This document shows positions 26,351 to 36,074 of a stretch of DNA of 64,000 bases, piece after piece. A model generated the notes under the pieces. The model had not been told where the DNA came from. It did no database searches and saw only the letters and a program-made list of their open reading frames with translations. This DNA is from Paradesulfitobacterium ferrireducens (GTDB lineage: Bacteria; Bacillota; Desulfitobacteriia; Desulfitobacteriales; Desulfitobacteriaceae): assembly GCF_017310645.1 (NCBI RefSeq), contig NZ_JAFLRH010000017.1:124001-188000 (forward strand), read 5' to 3'. The position numbers were made by a program, and so were the translations under genes. How positions within the stretch are numbered: the stretch's first letter is position 1; each line of letters starts with the position of its first letter.

Positions 26351-28243
26351 CTAAAACTTCACCCGTTTATCCCCCATGCGTCTGGTAACCTTCTGCTGAT
26401 CAAAATACTCAAGCAGAGGTACGGTATATTTGCGGGATGTGCCCCAAAGTTCCCGCACTTCTGCCACCGCTACTTCTTTATGTTCATCTAAGTAGGCGAC
26501 AAGTGCTTTTTTGGCTTCTTCCAGCACCGTTTTTTCAAAATATAACCCGGCAGCCAAACTCCATTCTCCAACTTCCATAAGGTACTGGGCATACTCAACC
26601 GCCGATCCTTTGATGCCACATTCTGTAGCCGCAGCATCCAGCTCAGGCGGCATAAGCCCAGCCTCCTCCCAGCGGCGGCGCAGGCAATCCAGCTTCTGAC
26701 TGGTTTCAACCGGCAATCCGGCACCGGTCAAAGACTGGACCTTGCCCCCGCTAATCCGGTAATAGCCGCGTTTAGCCCCTTCCTCCAGGATGATTTGCCA
26801 GCGTCGGTGGCTCCAGGGCACACCTAAGCGTGCTTTGAGTTCTTCCCGGCCCAGCCCCAGACGCAAAGGATATTCCCGCTCGTATTCTTTCACAATTGCA
26901 TTTAGCTTTTCCCGCCAGGCAACGGCCGCGTCTTTGGCCCAATATAATTCCGATCCTTCCTCCTGCCAAAGTTCTAACCGTTCCTGGCTGGCTAATTGGT
27001 CCAGTCTTTGTTTTAGCTCTGGCTCAGGAACGTGCGTTATTTTTCCCAGCTCCGCCAGATTCAATGGCTGATTTAGTTCCTTTTCCAATAACTGCAAGGG
27101 GTCGCCTTGGTCTTTTAGCTTCATCTGGGCCAGAACCGCTTCTTTGAAGCGTTTCTGCTTGCGTTCAGTCACCCCCAACACTTTCCCGCCTGCAATGGTA
27201 TAGGCTGGGGAATAAAAGCGGAGGACAAAGCGGTCACCGGCAGCGGCAAGCACGGGCGCTTCCAGCAAGATTTGAGCGTATCCTTCCTGTCCGGGTTCTA
27301 ATTCTTCGTGCTCCAGCAGGTGAATTCTGCCCAGGATTTCACTCGTCCCCAGGTGGAAACGGACCCTCTGCCTCTGGACAATAGGCTTGTCCGCAGAAGC
27401 AAGATTTAATAATTTGAGATCCAAAATATTCCCTACCTTAAACGCTTTCGGGGAAGCTAAAACCGAGCCCTTCTCAATCTCACCCACTTCGACTCCTGCC
27501 AGATTAATCGCAACACGCTGGCCGGCATAAGCCTGGGACACTTTTTGGTTATGTACTTGCAGGGAACGGACTTTGGTTTGCATGTGTCCGGGTTCTATGT
27601 CTAACTCTTGCCCTAAACTGACTGTCCCGCTATAAAGGGTTCCGGTTACCACCGTTCCAAACCCCTGAATGCTAAATACCCGGTCTAATGGCATCCTTAC
27701 AGGACCATCAGCCCTTTTGCTCTGGACGTCATCGAGCTGTTTTTCAATGGTTTGCACTAATTCAGGAATTCCGGCCCCGGTAATGGCTGAAACAGGGCAA
27801 AGAGGAGCGCCTTCCATAAGTGTTCCTTTCAATTCCATGCGGATTTCTTCCAGGATCAGTTCCTTCCACTCATCGTCCACTAGGTCTATCTTGCTTAAGA
27901 CTATGATTCCGCGTTTAATTCCCAAGAGTTCCAGAATACTTAAGTGCTCTCTGGTCTGCGGCATAATTCCCTCATCAGCTGCTATCACTAATAGAACAAT
28001 ATCCATCCCGCTGGCACCGGCCAGCATTTGACGCACAAACCGTTCATGTCCCGGGACATCGACAATTCCGACTTCCCGGCCGCTGGGAAGGGTCATATGT
28101 GCAAACCCTAATTCGATTGAGATTCCGCGCTGCTTCTCTTCCTTTAAGCGATCGGTTTCAATTCCGGTTAAGGCCCGGATTAACTCTGTTTTACCGTGGT
28201 CAACGTGACCGGCGGTTCCTATTAAAAAATGGCGATCTTCCAT
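26351..28243 (-). CDS. selB: selenocysteine-specific elongation factor SelB
   Basis: A 630-residue factor that delivers Sec-tRNA(Sec) to UGA codons next to a SECIS element. The EF-Tu-like GTPase has G1 GHVDHGKT (about 11-18), G2 [10 protein letters not shown]3 [10 protein letters not shown] and the G4 region SKID. Domains II-III follow, then about 270 residues of winged-helix repeats that bind SECIS RNA, ending [33 protein letters not shown] at 28243 has AAGGAGG 5 bases upstream. No selA or selD is in the window; selC is 5 kb downstream. Confidence 0.95.
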   Translation of the reverse strand: MEDRHFLIGTAGHVDHGKTELIRALTGIETDRLKEEKQRGISIELGFAHMTLPSGREVGIVDVPGHERFVRQMLAGASGMDIVLLVIAADEGIMPQTREHLSILELLGIKRGIIVLSKIDLVDDEWKELILEEIRMELKGTLMEGAPLCPVSAITGAGIPELVQTIEKQLDDVQSKRADGPVRMPLDRVFSIQGFGTVVTGTLYSGTVSLGQELDIEPGHMQTKVRSLQVHNQKVSQAYAGQRVAINLAGVEVGEIEKGSVLASPKAFKVGNILDLKLLNLASADKPIVQRQRVRFHLGTSEILGRIHLLEHEELEPGQEGYAQILLEAPVLAAAGDRFVLRFYSPAYTIAGGKVLGVTERKQKRFKEAVLAQMKLKDQGDPLQLLEKELNQPLNLAELGKITHVPEPELKQRLDQLASQERLELWQEEGSELYWAKDAAVAWREKLNAIVKEYEREYPLRLGLGREELKARLGVPWSHRRWQIILEEGAKRGYYRISGGKVQSLTGAGLPVETSQKLDCLRRRWEEAGLMPPELDAAATECGIKGSAVEYAQYLMEVGEWSLAAGLYFEKTVLEEAKKALVAYLDEHKEVAVAEVRELWGTSRKYTVPLLEYFDQQKVTRRMGDKRVKF

Positions 28244-28356
28244 GAGCTCCTCCTTATAGTAGCTTCTGAATCTAGTGCTACCGCCTTTCACCTATTTACA
28301 TGCTTCAAATATGTTGCGGCCTTATTTCTTAGTTTACCCATTATTTCAGGATATTC

Positions 28357-29388
28357 CTAGCGTCGTATCCACTTAATAAACAAGACCGGTAGAAAAACAA
28401 GTCCGATATAGCCAAAGATAGGATACCCAATTTGTACCAAATGGGAAAACTTGATGCCGGCTAATGGAATCACCAAAACAAGTACGAGCAAGATACTTTG
28501 CGCATACCCAAGCCAGCCCATTGTTGCAATGCGGCTGACAAGGCTAAAGGCATTGCCGATAGCCGCCGTAACCATGGCTAACCAAAGCACCACCATATAT
28601 AGAAAAGCAGGCCAATTCCCTAACTTTCCGGCCACTGCAACCATTGGAATTTCCATCCCCTGGACCTCCGGAAAACGCATGAGCGCCAGGGCGATAACCA
28701 GGGCGAAAGCTCCCAGGGCCAGCCCTCCCAGGAAAGCTCCCAGCTTTGCCCCGCGCCTGTGTATTTCCTTGCCCAGAGAGGCAAAAACAACCATAGCCAG
28801 CGTTAGATTAAAGGATACATACAGCACCGCAGATACTGCCCAGTGATTTACTACAGGATTTGACGGTTGAATGAACCCCTCCATTTCACCGGGGTGAGCG
28901 AATAAAACAGCAATCAATCCAATCCCTAAACAAAATGCAAACTTGAGTGGGATTAGGACCGTGTTAATCCATAAAACCCCTTTGCCCCGCTGCCAAAGTG
29001 CCAACGCTATCACCACTGCGGTCAGGACAATGCCTGCATAACGGGGCAGGGCAAAGTATTGCTCAAATAACGCACCTGCTCCTGATAACATAGCAAGCAT
29101 TCCCATAAACAGCAGGACACTGACCAGATAATCGGCCCGCACTCCCCACTTCCGTCCAAAAAGGCGTCTAAAGAATTCAGAGTAGGAATATATTCTCCAT
29201 CGTTCCTGCAGATCAAGCATGATCCACCCCAGGAGCGCAAATAAGGCGGAACTCACTAAAATGCCCATGAGCCCAAAACTATGGTAACGCGCAAAGAACT
29301 GCTGTATTTCCTGCCCGGAGGCGAATCCCGCCCCCATAACCGCACCAACATAAGTGGCTGCCACTTGAAATGCAATTCTCCAGCTCAT
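28357..29388 (-). CDS. YkvI-like membrane transporter
   Basis: A 343-residue protein with ten or so hydrophobic helices. The start RIAFQVAATYVGAVMGAGFASGQEIQQFF carries the G-x-G-F-A-S-G-x-E motif of YkvI-family transporters, distant relatives of amino-acid/sodium symporters. Substrate unknown. ATG at 29388 has AGGAGGG 6 bases upstream; the divergent yyaC gene starts 90 bases away. Confidence 0.8.
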   Translation of the reverse strand: MSWRIAFQVAATYVGAVMGAGFASGQEIQQFFARYHSFGLMGILVSSALFALLGWIMLDLQERWRIYSYSEFFRRLFGRKWGVRADYLVSVLLFMGMLAMLSGAGALFEQYFALPRYAGIVLTAVVIALALWQRGKGVLWINTVLIPLKFAFCLGIGLIAVLFAHPGEMEGFIQPSNPVVNHWAVSAVLYVSFNLTLAMVVFASLGKEIHRRGAKLGAFLGGLALGAFALVIALALMRFPEVQGMEIPMVAVAGKLGNWPAFLYMVVLWLAMVTAAIGNAFSLVSRIATMGWLGYAQSILLVLVLVIPLAGIKFSHLVQIGYPIFGYIGLVFLPVLFIKWIRR

Positions 29389-29478
29389 GATTTCCCCTCC
29401 TCGCCTCATGCATATGGGCAAAATCCCATTCTCATGCATAAATGGCCGCGGGATTGGAAATATTTTAGGAGAATAAGC

Positions 29479-30072
29479 TTGTTGCAAAGGCAGGATTTAA
29501 GCGTGAATTTACTTTCGGTTTTCACAGAGCCCCAAAAGCTTAAAGCCCATATGGAGGATGATTCCGGCTTAGCCAAATTAGAAGGGCGTTTAATCCATCT
29601 GCTCCGGTCCGCCGGCTCCCGTCCAACGATTATTTTATGCATTGGAACAGACCGCTCAACCGGGGATTCTCTAGGTCCGTTAATTGGAACTCATCTTAAC
29701 CGCTTAAGCTTACCCCAGCTTCACATCTATGGCACGCTGGACCAACCCGTACATGCAGTGAACCTGGTGGAACACCTGGGACTCATTGAGCGTTCATTTA
29801 TCAATCCGTATATCATTGCAATTGATGCCTGCCTGGGCAAACTGGATTCCGTCGGCTGCATCACTTTAGCCGAAGGACCGCTTCGCCCCGGGGCAGGGGT
29901 GCACAAGGATTTGCCGGCAGTCGGAGAAGCCCATTTAACCGGGATTGTCAACGTCGGCGGCTTTATGGAATACATGGTTCTGCAAAATACCCGCCTCAGT
30001 TTAGTGTGGCATATGGCAGAATCCATCAGTTCTATCATTTCGCGCGCCTACATCCGCAACCGCTGTTCCTAA
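29479..30072 (+). CDS. yyaC: spore protease-like YyaC
   Basis: A 197-residue protein of the YyaC family, related to the GPR germination protease fold and conserved in endospore formers near the origin. Seen are IILCIGTDRSTGDSLGPLIGT, YGTLDQPVHAVNL, IIAIDACLG and a glycine-rich end (GIVNVGGFMEYMVLQNTR). In Bacillus it is expressed in sporulation; the substrate is unknown. TTG at 29479 is chosen for its AGGAG 7 bases upstream and because the length then fits the family. It is the only + strand gene in this stretch. Confidence 0.85.
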   Translation: MLQRQDLSVNLLSVFTEPQKLKAHMEDDSGLAKLEGRLIHLLRSAGSRPTIILCIGTDRSTGDSLGPLIGTHLNRLSLPQLHIYGTLDQPVHAVNLVEHLGLIERSFINPYIIAIDACLGKLDSVGCITLAEGPLRPGAGVHKDLPAVGEAHLTGIVNVGGFMEYMVLQNTRLSLVWHMAESISSIISRAYIRNRCS

Positions 30073-30108
30073 CCACCATAAGATTAAAGAAGCGGACATG
30101 GTTCCCTG

Positions 30109-30227
30109 ATTGAACGAGACTTCATTCAGAGACGAAAGTGTCCAGTGGACACTTTTGCCGAAAGCGCTTATCCCTTAACTTACGCTATTGCGCTGAAGGA
30201 TGGATTCAGCCCCCACTGAATGTTAGT
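30109..30227 (+). repeat. 119-bp dispersed repeat, copy B
   Basis: Inverse copy of 6041-6159 with five substitutions and no length change. It lies 37 bases after yyaC. The palindrome is imperfect here at one base (CTTTTG for CTTTCG). The remaining gap to the DUF4446 gene has nothing I recognise. Confidence 0.9.
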
Positions 30228-30289
30228 CGAGTCCATATTCACTCGCTCTTATTCTCTACTTTTTTCTTCTAAATTCAATTATTAGCTTT

Positions 30290-30799
30290 CTACTGAATGC
30301 TTTTCGGTTTGGCTAATGCCTTTGCTATGGTTTCCTCTTCCTCCTTACTCAAGTTATATTTGGATTCCCCTTTGAGAACCGGCTTAGCATAGGTACGAGA
30401 TTCTTCACGACTATGTATAGAAGATAGAATGACCCCGTCCCCTTCTTGATTCAAGAAGGCCAGAGCAAAGCTTAGATCACTGCCCATATTGTCAAACGCA
30501 TTGTAGCGCAGTAATTCTACCCGGTCAACCGTATGCTTCAAGGCATGTTCCGCCCGCTCGACTCTCCCTTCCGCCTGACCAAGACGGGATTCCAGATTTT
30601 GAACCTGGTGCACGTACTGTTCTAGCATTTGATCAAGGTTTTTGCCGGAAAGAGTTGTCTGCAAGGCCAAGTAAGCCGACTCAAACCGCCGTAGACGACG
30701 CCTAAGGAGGAGTATTCCTGCTATTAGTATAATGACCAGCAGCGCCAGAATTCCAATCCCCAGCCAGACCATGAGGTCTGCTTGATTCCAATAACTCAT
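30290..30799 (-). CDS. DUF4446 family protein
   Basis: A 169-residue protein: one N-terminal transmembrane helix (MVWLGIGILALLVIILIAGILLLRR), a coiled coil (residues about 40-90) and a compact C-terminal domain (VELLRYNAFDNMGSDLSFALAFLNQEGDGVILSSIHSREESRTYAKPV) that is the DUF4446 signature. It is conserved beside parAB in Firmicutes; function unknown. ATG at 30799 follows AGGAAGGATG by 5 bases. Confidence 0.88.
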   Translation of the reverse strand: MSYWNQADLMVWLGIGILALLVIILIAGILLLRRRLRRFESAYLALQTTLSGKNLDQMLEQYVHQVQNLESRLGQAEGRVERAEHALKHTVDRVELLRYNAFDNMGSDLSFALAFLNQEGDGVILSSIHSREESRTYAKPVLKGESKYNLSKEEEETIAKALAKPKSIQ

Positions 30800-30817
30800 T
30801 TTTTCATCCTTCCTCAT

Positions 30818-31516
30818 TCATCCAACTTTTAACGCATTAAGCAGGAGGGTCAAAGGGATAGCCACTAAAATCCCCGGAAGAAGATTTCCCACTTTTATTT
30901 TGGTGATCTCAAGAATATTAAAACCAATTCCGAGAATTAATAAACCTCCGGTGGCACTCATTTCACTGATTACGGCGCTTGAAAGTACGCCCTGCACCAG
31001 ACTTGCCGATAATGTTATCGTTCCCTGGTATAAGAAAACAGGTACGGCTGCTGCAATCACTCCTGCTCCCATAGAAGAGGCAAAAACAACCGATGAGATC
31101 CCGTCAAGCATTGATTTGGCGTAGAGAATGCTATGATTACCTTTAATTCCGCTTTCCAAAGAGCCCATAATGGCCATAGCACCTACACAATAGATGAGGC
31201 TGGCTGTGACAAAGGCCTTGGTAAATCGCCCCGATTCTCCTCGGAAGGCAACGTTTTTTTCTAACCATTGCCCAAGCTGGTTTAAACGCAGCTCGATGTC
31301 GATGATCTCTCCCAAGATTCCTCCGATGACCAAGCTGCCAATGATGATCAGGGGGTTTTTCGTCTGCATGGCCATGCTTATGCCAATTAAGAGAACCGCC
31401 AGCCCGATTCCTTGAATGACCGTGCTTTTAATCTTTTCAGTTAAAGCCTTGCCAAAAACCAGTCCCATCAATCCACCGACCACAATGGCTAAAGCATTAA
31501 TAATTGTTCCAATCAT
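30818..31516 (-). CDS. DUF554 membrane protein (YdfK/YqgA type)
   Basis: A 232-residue protein with seven to eight hydrophobic helices and the DUF554 pattern (MIGTIINALAIVVGGLMGLVFGKAL, GGILGEIIDIELRLNQLG, LIYCVGAMAIMGSLESGIKGNHSILYAKSMLDGISSVVFASSMG). Function unknown. It lies downstream of parB, with a parS site in between. Confidence 0.88.
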   Translation of the reverse strand: MIGTIINALAIVVGGLMGLVFGKALTEKIKSTVIQGIGLAVLLIGISMAMQTKNPLIIIGSLVIGGILGEIIDIELRLNQLGQWLEKNVAFRGESGRFTKAFVTASLIYCVGAMAIMGSLESGIKGNHSILYAKSMLDGISSVVFASSMGAGVIAAAVPVFLYQGTITLSASLVQGVLSSAVISEMSATGGLLILGIGFNILEITKIKVGNLLPGILVAIPLTLLLNALKVG

Positions 31517-31534
31517 TCAAACCACACCGTTCAA

Positions 31535-31550
31535 TGTTCCACGTGGAACA
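31535..31550. promoter_or_regulatory. parS site 1
   Basis: A perfect 16-base palindrome TGTTCCACGTGGAACA, the ParB-binding parS with symmetric changes from the common TGTTTCACGTGAAACA. Confidence 0.9.
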
Positions 31551-31648
31551 TTTTAATCTTTGCACGTTGATTCTGTTCTGCAATTACTCAAAGCTAATCA
31601 CTTAATACTAGAATTCCTCATTTAAAACAATGGATTCTTTTGTGTGTA

Positions 31649-31664
31649 TGTTCCACGTGGAACA
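31649..31664. promoter_or_regulatory. parS site 2
   Basis: The same 16-base palindrome, 5 bases after the parB stop codon and 99 bases from site 1. Confidence 0.9.
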
Positions 31665-31668
31665 TTTT

Positions 31669-32511
31669 CTAAACTTCTAGCTTCCATAACTCAAGTAAGC
31701 GGTTAAGTTCTTCTTGGGAAAAAAATTCAATTTCTATCTTACCGCGTTCTTCACTGCCACTGATTCGTACCTTGGTCTGTAAAAGCTCACGCAGCCGGTC
31801 TTCAACCATACGCAAAGCAGGGATAGCCGCTTTCTTAACTTTAGGTTGTTCCTTTTTCCCGCGCAAGTTATTCAAGAGCTCTTCCATAGCTCGGACTGAA
31901 AGTTGTTCACGCGCCGCTTTATCTGCAATCAGCACTTGAACAGTAGAATCTTCTAAACCCATCAGAACCTTTGCATGCCCTAGTGAGATTTTCTCCTCCC
32001 TGAGCAGCTTTAATACCGGTTCCGGCAACTGAATAATACGCAAGAGATTGGCAACCGTGGGCCTTCCTTTTCCAACTTTCTGGGCCACCTGCTCCTGAGT
32101 CAAGTCAAATTCCTCCATCAACCTCCGGTAGGCAAGGCCTTCTTCCACTGGGGATAAGTTGGCTCGCTGCACATTCTCAACTAAAGCCCGCTCGGTCATC
32201 TCCAGCTCACTGCATTCTTGAACAATCACCGGAATCTTTTCCATGCCGGCTAGCTTAGAGGCACGGAAACGGCGTTCTCCCGCAATAATCATATATCGAG
32301 AACCATTAGGCCTAACTAAAATGGGTTGCAGTAAACCATGTTCGCGAATAGAGTCACCTAATTCTTTTAAAGTCTCTTCATCAAATTCGCGGCGAGGCTG
32401 ATCAGGGTTCGGTTCTATGTCGGCCAGAGCAATCTCCCTGAGCGCTTGCGCTTGAGGGCCTTCGTCCGGAATTAACGCCTCTAATCCTCTCCCTAAACCT
32501 TTTTTAGCCAC
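31669..32511 (-). CDS. parB: chromosome partitioning protein ParB/Spo0J
   Basis: A 280-residue CTP-dependent DNA clamp. The N-terminal CTPase domain has IEPNPDQPRREFDEETLKELGDSI, then GERRFRASKL, the phosphate-binding motif; a helix-turn-helix (LTQEQVAQKVGKGRPTVANLLR) reads parS; the C-terminal dimer domain follows. It loads on the adjacent parS sites and recruits condensin. It overlaps parA by 8 bases. Confidence 0.96.
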   Translation of the reverse strand: MAKKGLGRGLEALIPDEGPQAQALREIALADIEPNPDQPRREFDEETLKELGDSIREHGLLQPILVRPNGSRYMIIAGERRFRASKLAGMEKIPVIVQECSELEMTERALVENVQRANLSPVEEGLAYRRLMEEFDLTQEQVAQKVGKGRPTVANLLRIIQLPEPVLKLLREEKISLGHAKVLMGLEDSTVQVLIADKAAREQLSVRAMEELLNNLRGKKEQPKVKKAAIPALRMVEDRLRELLQTKVRISGSEERGKIEIEFFSQEELNRLLELWKLEV

Positions 32512-33265
32512 GTTCTAATACCTCCTTAGCCAAATCCCGATAAACATCCGCTCCCCGTGAACGGGGATCATAAAGCATAATCGGCTTACCGTGGCTGGGG
32601 GCTTCCCCTAAGCGGACATTACGGGGGATAATGGTTTGAAAAACTTTTTGCCGAAAATACTTCTTGACTTCATCTACGACCTGGATTGATAAGTTGGTAC
32701 GGGCATCAAACATAGTGAGCAGGGCACCAATAATATTCAACTCAGGATTAAGTGACTTGCGGACACGCTCCAGGGTGTTCATGAGCAAAGTCAAGCCCTC
32801 CAAGGCGTAATACTCACACTGCACCGGAATCAACACATCAGTTGCCGCGGTTAAGGCATTGAGGGTTAATAAACCTAGTGACGGAGGACAATCAATAAAT
32901 ATGTAGTCAAATTGAGCTTTGACTTCAGCCAAAGCTTTCTTTAACCTTTGTTCACGCTGTTCAAGATTGACCAACTCAATTTCCGCTCCTGCCAGTTCAA
33001 TACGGGCGGGGACAACTTTCAGCTGATGGGCCTCGGTCTTCTCGAAAACTTGGTCCATCGGCAAAGCGTCAATAAGGACATCATAAATACAATGCGACAG
33101 CTTATGCTTAGCAATCCCTAGACCACTGGTAGCGTTGCCCTGCGGGTCTAAATCAACCAAAAGCACCCTCTGACCTAATTCTGCCAGACAGGCGCTTAAA
33201 TTAATCGCAGTCGTCGTCTTGGCAACTCCTCCTTTTTGATTGGCTATGGCAATAACCTTCGTCAT
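32504..33265 (-). CDS. parA: chromosome partitioning ATPase ParA/Soj
   Basis: A 253-residue ATPase with the deviant Walker A KGGVAKTTTAIN, Walker A' region LLVDLDPQGN and Walker B FDYIFIDCPPSLG. It acts with ParB in origin segregation and control of DnaA. ATG at 33265 gives the usual N-terminus (TKVIAIANQKGGVAKTT) with AAGGTG 8 bases upstream. Confidence 0.96.
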   Translation of the reverse strand: MTKVIAIANQKGGVAKTTTAINLSACLAELGQRVLLVDLDPQGNATSGLGIAKHKLSHCIYDVLIDALPMDQVFEKTEAHQLKVVPARIELAGAEIELVNLEQREQRLKKALAEVKAQFDYIFIDCPPSLGLLTLNALTAATDVLIPVQCEYYALEGLTLLMNTLERVRKSLNPELNIIGALLTMFDARTNLSIQVVDEVKKYFRQKVFQTIIPRNVRLGEAPSHGKPIMLYDPRSRGADVYRDLAKEVLERG

Positions 33266-33372
33266 AAGCGCGCACCTTCTCTTCCCAAAGCTTACTCCTT
33301 TATAGCACAAGAGATATCAAAGCACGGTCAAAGAACCGCCCTCTTCTTATACTAACAGAAGCACCGGAATAA

Positions 33373-33398
33373 AAAAAGCATCCACTCGGATGCTTTTT
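33373..33398 (-). terminator. terminator between rsmG and parA
   Basis: AAAAAGCATCC and GGATGCTTTTT with loop ACTC; symmetric, so it could work on both strands. Confidence 0.85.
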
Positions 33399-33441
33399 AA
33401 TAAATTCCTCAACAAATAGAGAAAAATCCCTTCATCTCAAA

Positions 33442-34161
33442 CTAACCTAACGGTTTTTTCCCCGGTATCCCGGGCTTGCGCGGATAAGCCGCCGGCGTCT
33501 GCTTTACCTTCTCAACCACAATCACGGCCCGGTGCTCAGCCTCTTCACCCAGGCTATACTGTTCAATTTCAAGGATGCTGCATCCTAATATTTCCAGGGC
33601 CTTAGTGCTCACTTCAACCTCTTCATCAACTTGAGCGCCCTTGGCCGCTAAAAATAATCCCCCCGTCTTAGTTAATGGAATCGCATACTCGAGCAAGACC
33701 GGAAGGCGGGCAACCGCCCGGGAAGAGGTATAATCAAAGAGCTCCCGGTATGCTTTATTTCTTCCGGCTTCCTCAGCCCGAGCATGGACGGCGCTTGCAC
33801 CCTGCAAATCCAGTTCCTTAAGAACATGATTCAGGAAATCAATTCGTTTCCCCAAGGAATCAAGAAGCAATACCTCCAGTTCAGGAAGGCAAATTTTCAG
33901 AGGAATTCCGGGAAATCCCGCCCCCGTGCCAATGTCTGCCAGGCTTCCACCTTTAATCCAGCGGCTTAAAGCCAAGGAATCAATAAAGTGCTTGAGGATA
34001 ACCTCCCTTGGTTCGACAATACTCGTCAAATTCACCTTCTCATTCCACTCCAGGAGCATATCCCCATACGCACAAAACTGTTCGATCTGGGTCTGGGTTA
34101 GGGTTAGACCCAGTTTGGCTAAGGCCTTCTCTTCCAGATATGAAGCGAATTCCTGAAACAA
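33442..34161 (-). CDS. rsmG: 16S rRNA (guanine-527-N7)-methyltransferase RsmG
   Basis: A 239-residue SAM methyltransferase (GidB) that makes m7G527 in 16S rRNA. The SAM motif is LADIGTGAGFPGIPLKI (residues about 62-78); NLTSIVEPREVILKHFIDSL precedes it. TTG at 34161 is preferred: AGGAGG lies 8 bases upstream and the length matches the family, whereas a frame from 34191 would overlap mnmG. It follows mnmG in mnmE-mnmG-rsmG. Confidence 0.94.
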   Translation of the reverse strand: MFQEFASYLEEKALAKLGLTLTQTQIEQFCAYGDMLLEWNEKVNLTSIVEPREVILKHFIDSLALSRWIKGGSLADIGTGAGFPGIPLKICLPELEVLLLDSLGKRIDFLNHVLKELDLQGASAVHARAEEAGRNKAYRELFDYTSSRAVARLPVLLEYAIPLTKTGGLFLAAKGAQVDEEVEVSTKALEILGCSILEIEQYSLGEEAEHRAVIVVEKVKQTPAAYPRKPGIPGKKPLG

Positions 34162-34165
34162 GCCG

Positions 34166-36064
34166 TTAACCTCCTCTGCGCCTTTGTTCAAGATAGACCA
34201 AGAGTACGGATATATCAGCCGGACTAACTCCGGTAATGCGCGACGCTTGCCCGATATTCATCGGCTGAACTTCCTTCAGTCTCTGTCTGCCCTCCGTGGA
34301 TAAACCCCGGATGTCATCATAAGGCAAAGAAGGGGGGAGGGTGCGCTCCTCCAGCTTGGCAAAGCGCTCAATCTCCTGTTCCTGCTTCTCTATATAGCCT
34401 TCGTATTTTAGCTCAATCTCCGCTTCCTCTAAAATTTCATCATCCCATAATTTGCTCTCCGGAACGAACATTTTAAGATGCTCCAGGTTAATCTCCGGCC
34501 TTCTTAATAAGTCGGCAGCACTGGCGCCGCTTTTTAAAGGGGATGATCCCGCCTCTATAAGCACCTTTTGCACATCCTCCCGCTGCGGGGAAAACATCGA
34601 ACCCTGCCATAAGGATGTCACCTTTGCCAGTCCTTCTTGTTTCAGGGAAAAGCGCTGCCATCGTTCCTCCGAAACCAATCCCAGCTCACGCCCTGTGGGG
34701 GTGAGGCGCAAATCTGCATTATCCTGACGCAGGACCAAGCGGTATTCCGCTCTTGAAGTTAATAAACGATACGGCTCTTTAATGCCTTTGGTTACCAAGT
34801 CGTCAATCAAAACCCCTAAGTAGCCGTCCGAACGCCGTATTACAAAAGGTCCTCGTTCCATAGCTTTAAGGGCCGCATTAATACCGGCCACCAACCCTTG
34901 AGCCGCCGCTTCTTCATACCCGGAAGTCCCGTTTAGCTGTCCGGCCGTGAACAAGCCGGGAAGCTGTCTTACTTCTAAGGTTAGCGCCAGCTGGTGCGGC
35001 TTTACATAATCGTATTCAATCGCATATCCCGGGCGCAGCATCTTCACCTGTTCCAGTCCAGGGATGCTCTGCAAAATCTCAACCTGAACCTCCTCAGGCA
35101 TGCTGGTGGAAAGTCCGGCCACATACATCTCATTATTTTCCCAGCCCTCCGGCTCAAGGAATATCTGGTGTGCTTCCCGGTGGGCAAAGCGCACCACTTT
35201 ATCCTCAATGGAGGGACAATACCGGGGGCCGATACCTTCGATCTCCCCACTAAAAAGCGGAGCCCGGTATAGATTTTTGCGAATGATCTCATGCGTTTCA
35301 CTCGTCGTATAGCCAAGCCAGCATGGGACCTGGCGCTGCGGGTCCCCCTGCCAAAACATGCTCACCCGCGGTAAAAAAGAAAACTGCCAGGCCCGGTCAT
35401 CTCCCGGCTGAATCGTAAACTTGCTGAAATCCACAGATAGTTTGTGAATCCTGGGCGGGGTTCCGGTTTTAAACCGCCCCAATTCGATTCCCTGGTCACG
35501 CAAAGCATGAGACAAATTCACGGCCGGCATTTGGCCATTGGGGCCGCCTTCATACATGGCTGCTCCCACGATAATGCGCCCGCGCAGGTAGGTTCCGCTC
35601 GTCAGCACCACACTCCGGCTCTCAAAGCGGGCACCGGTGCGGGTAACGACCCCACGGATTTCCCCTTGGTCCACAACCAGCCGTTCCACCAAGGCCTGAA
35701 CGGTCGTTAATTTGGGCTCGGCTAAAATCACATCCAGCATCCGCCGGTGGTATGCTTTCTTATCCGACTGCATCCTGAGCGCGTGCACGGCCGGCCCTTT
35801 CCCGGTATTGAGCATTCTCACCTGGAGCGAAGTCTCATCGGCCACGATTCCCATCTGGCCGCCCAAAGCATCAATTTCACGAACCAAATGCCCTTTAGCC
35901 GGCCCCCCAACGGATGGATTGCAGGGCATATGCGCCACCGTATCCAAGTTAAGCGTCACCAGCAAGGTTTCACATCCCAGGCGGGCCGCAGCCAAGGCCG
36001 CTTCACACCCGGCATGACCCGCGCCAACCACGATTACATCATATTTTCCGGCAAAATACTCCAT
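34166..36064 (-). CDS. mnmG: tRNA uridine-34 modification enzyme MnmG
   Basis: A 632-residue FAD enzyme (GidA) that with MnmE adds the carboxymethylaminomethyl group to wobble U34. The FAD motif is DVIVVGAGHAGCEAALAAARLG; further blocks are GGPAKGHLVREIDALGG, GTYLRGRIIVG and LNGTSGYEEAAAQGLVAGINA. The helical C-terminus that binds MnmE and tRNA is complete. ATG at 36064 is used with AGGATC 8 bases upstream. Confidence 0.96.
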   Translation of the reverse strand: MEYFAGKYDVIVVGAGHAGCEAALAAARLGCETLLVTLNLDTVAHMPCNPSVGGPAKGHLVREIDALGGQMGIVADETSLQVRMLNTGKGPAVHALRMQSDKKAYHRRMLDVILAEPKLTTVQALVERLVVDQGEIRGVVTRTGARFESRSVVLTSGTYLRGRIIVGAAMYEGGPNGQMPAVNLSHALRDQGIELGRFKTGTPPRIHKLSVDFSKFTIQPGDDRAWQFSFLPRVSMFWQGDPQRQVPCWLGYTTSETHEIIRKNLYRAPLFSGEIEGIGPRYCPSIEDKVVRFAHREAHQIFLEPEGWENNEMYVAGLSTSMPEEVQVEILQSIPGLEQVKMLRPGYAIEYDYVKPHQLALTLEVRQLPGLFTAGQLNGTSGYEEAAAQGLVAGINAALKAMERGPFVIRRSDGYLGVLIDDLVTKGIKEPYRLLTSRAEYRLVLRQDNADLRLTPTGRELGLVSEERWQRFSLKQEGLAKVTSLWQGSMFSPQREDVQKVLIEAGSSPLKSGASAADLLRRPEINLEHLKMFVPESKLWDDEILEEAEIELKYEGYIEKQEQEIERFAKLEERTLPPSLPYDDIRGLSTEGRQRLKEVQPMNIGQASRITGVSPADISVLLVYLEQRRRGG

Positions 36065-36074
36065 GCCCACGATC

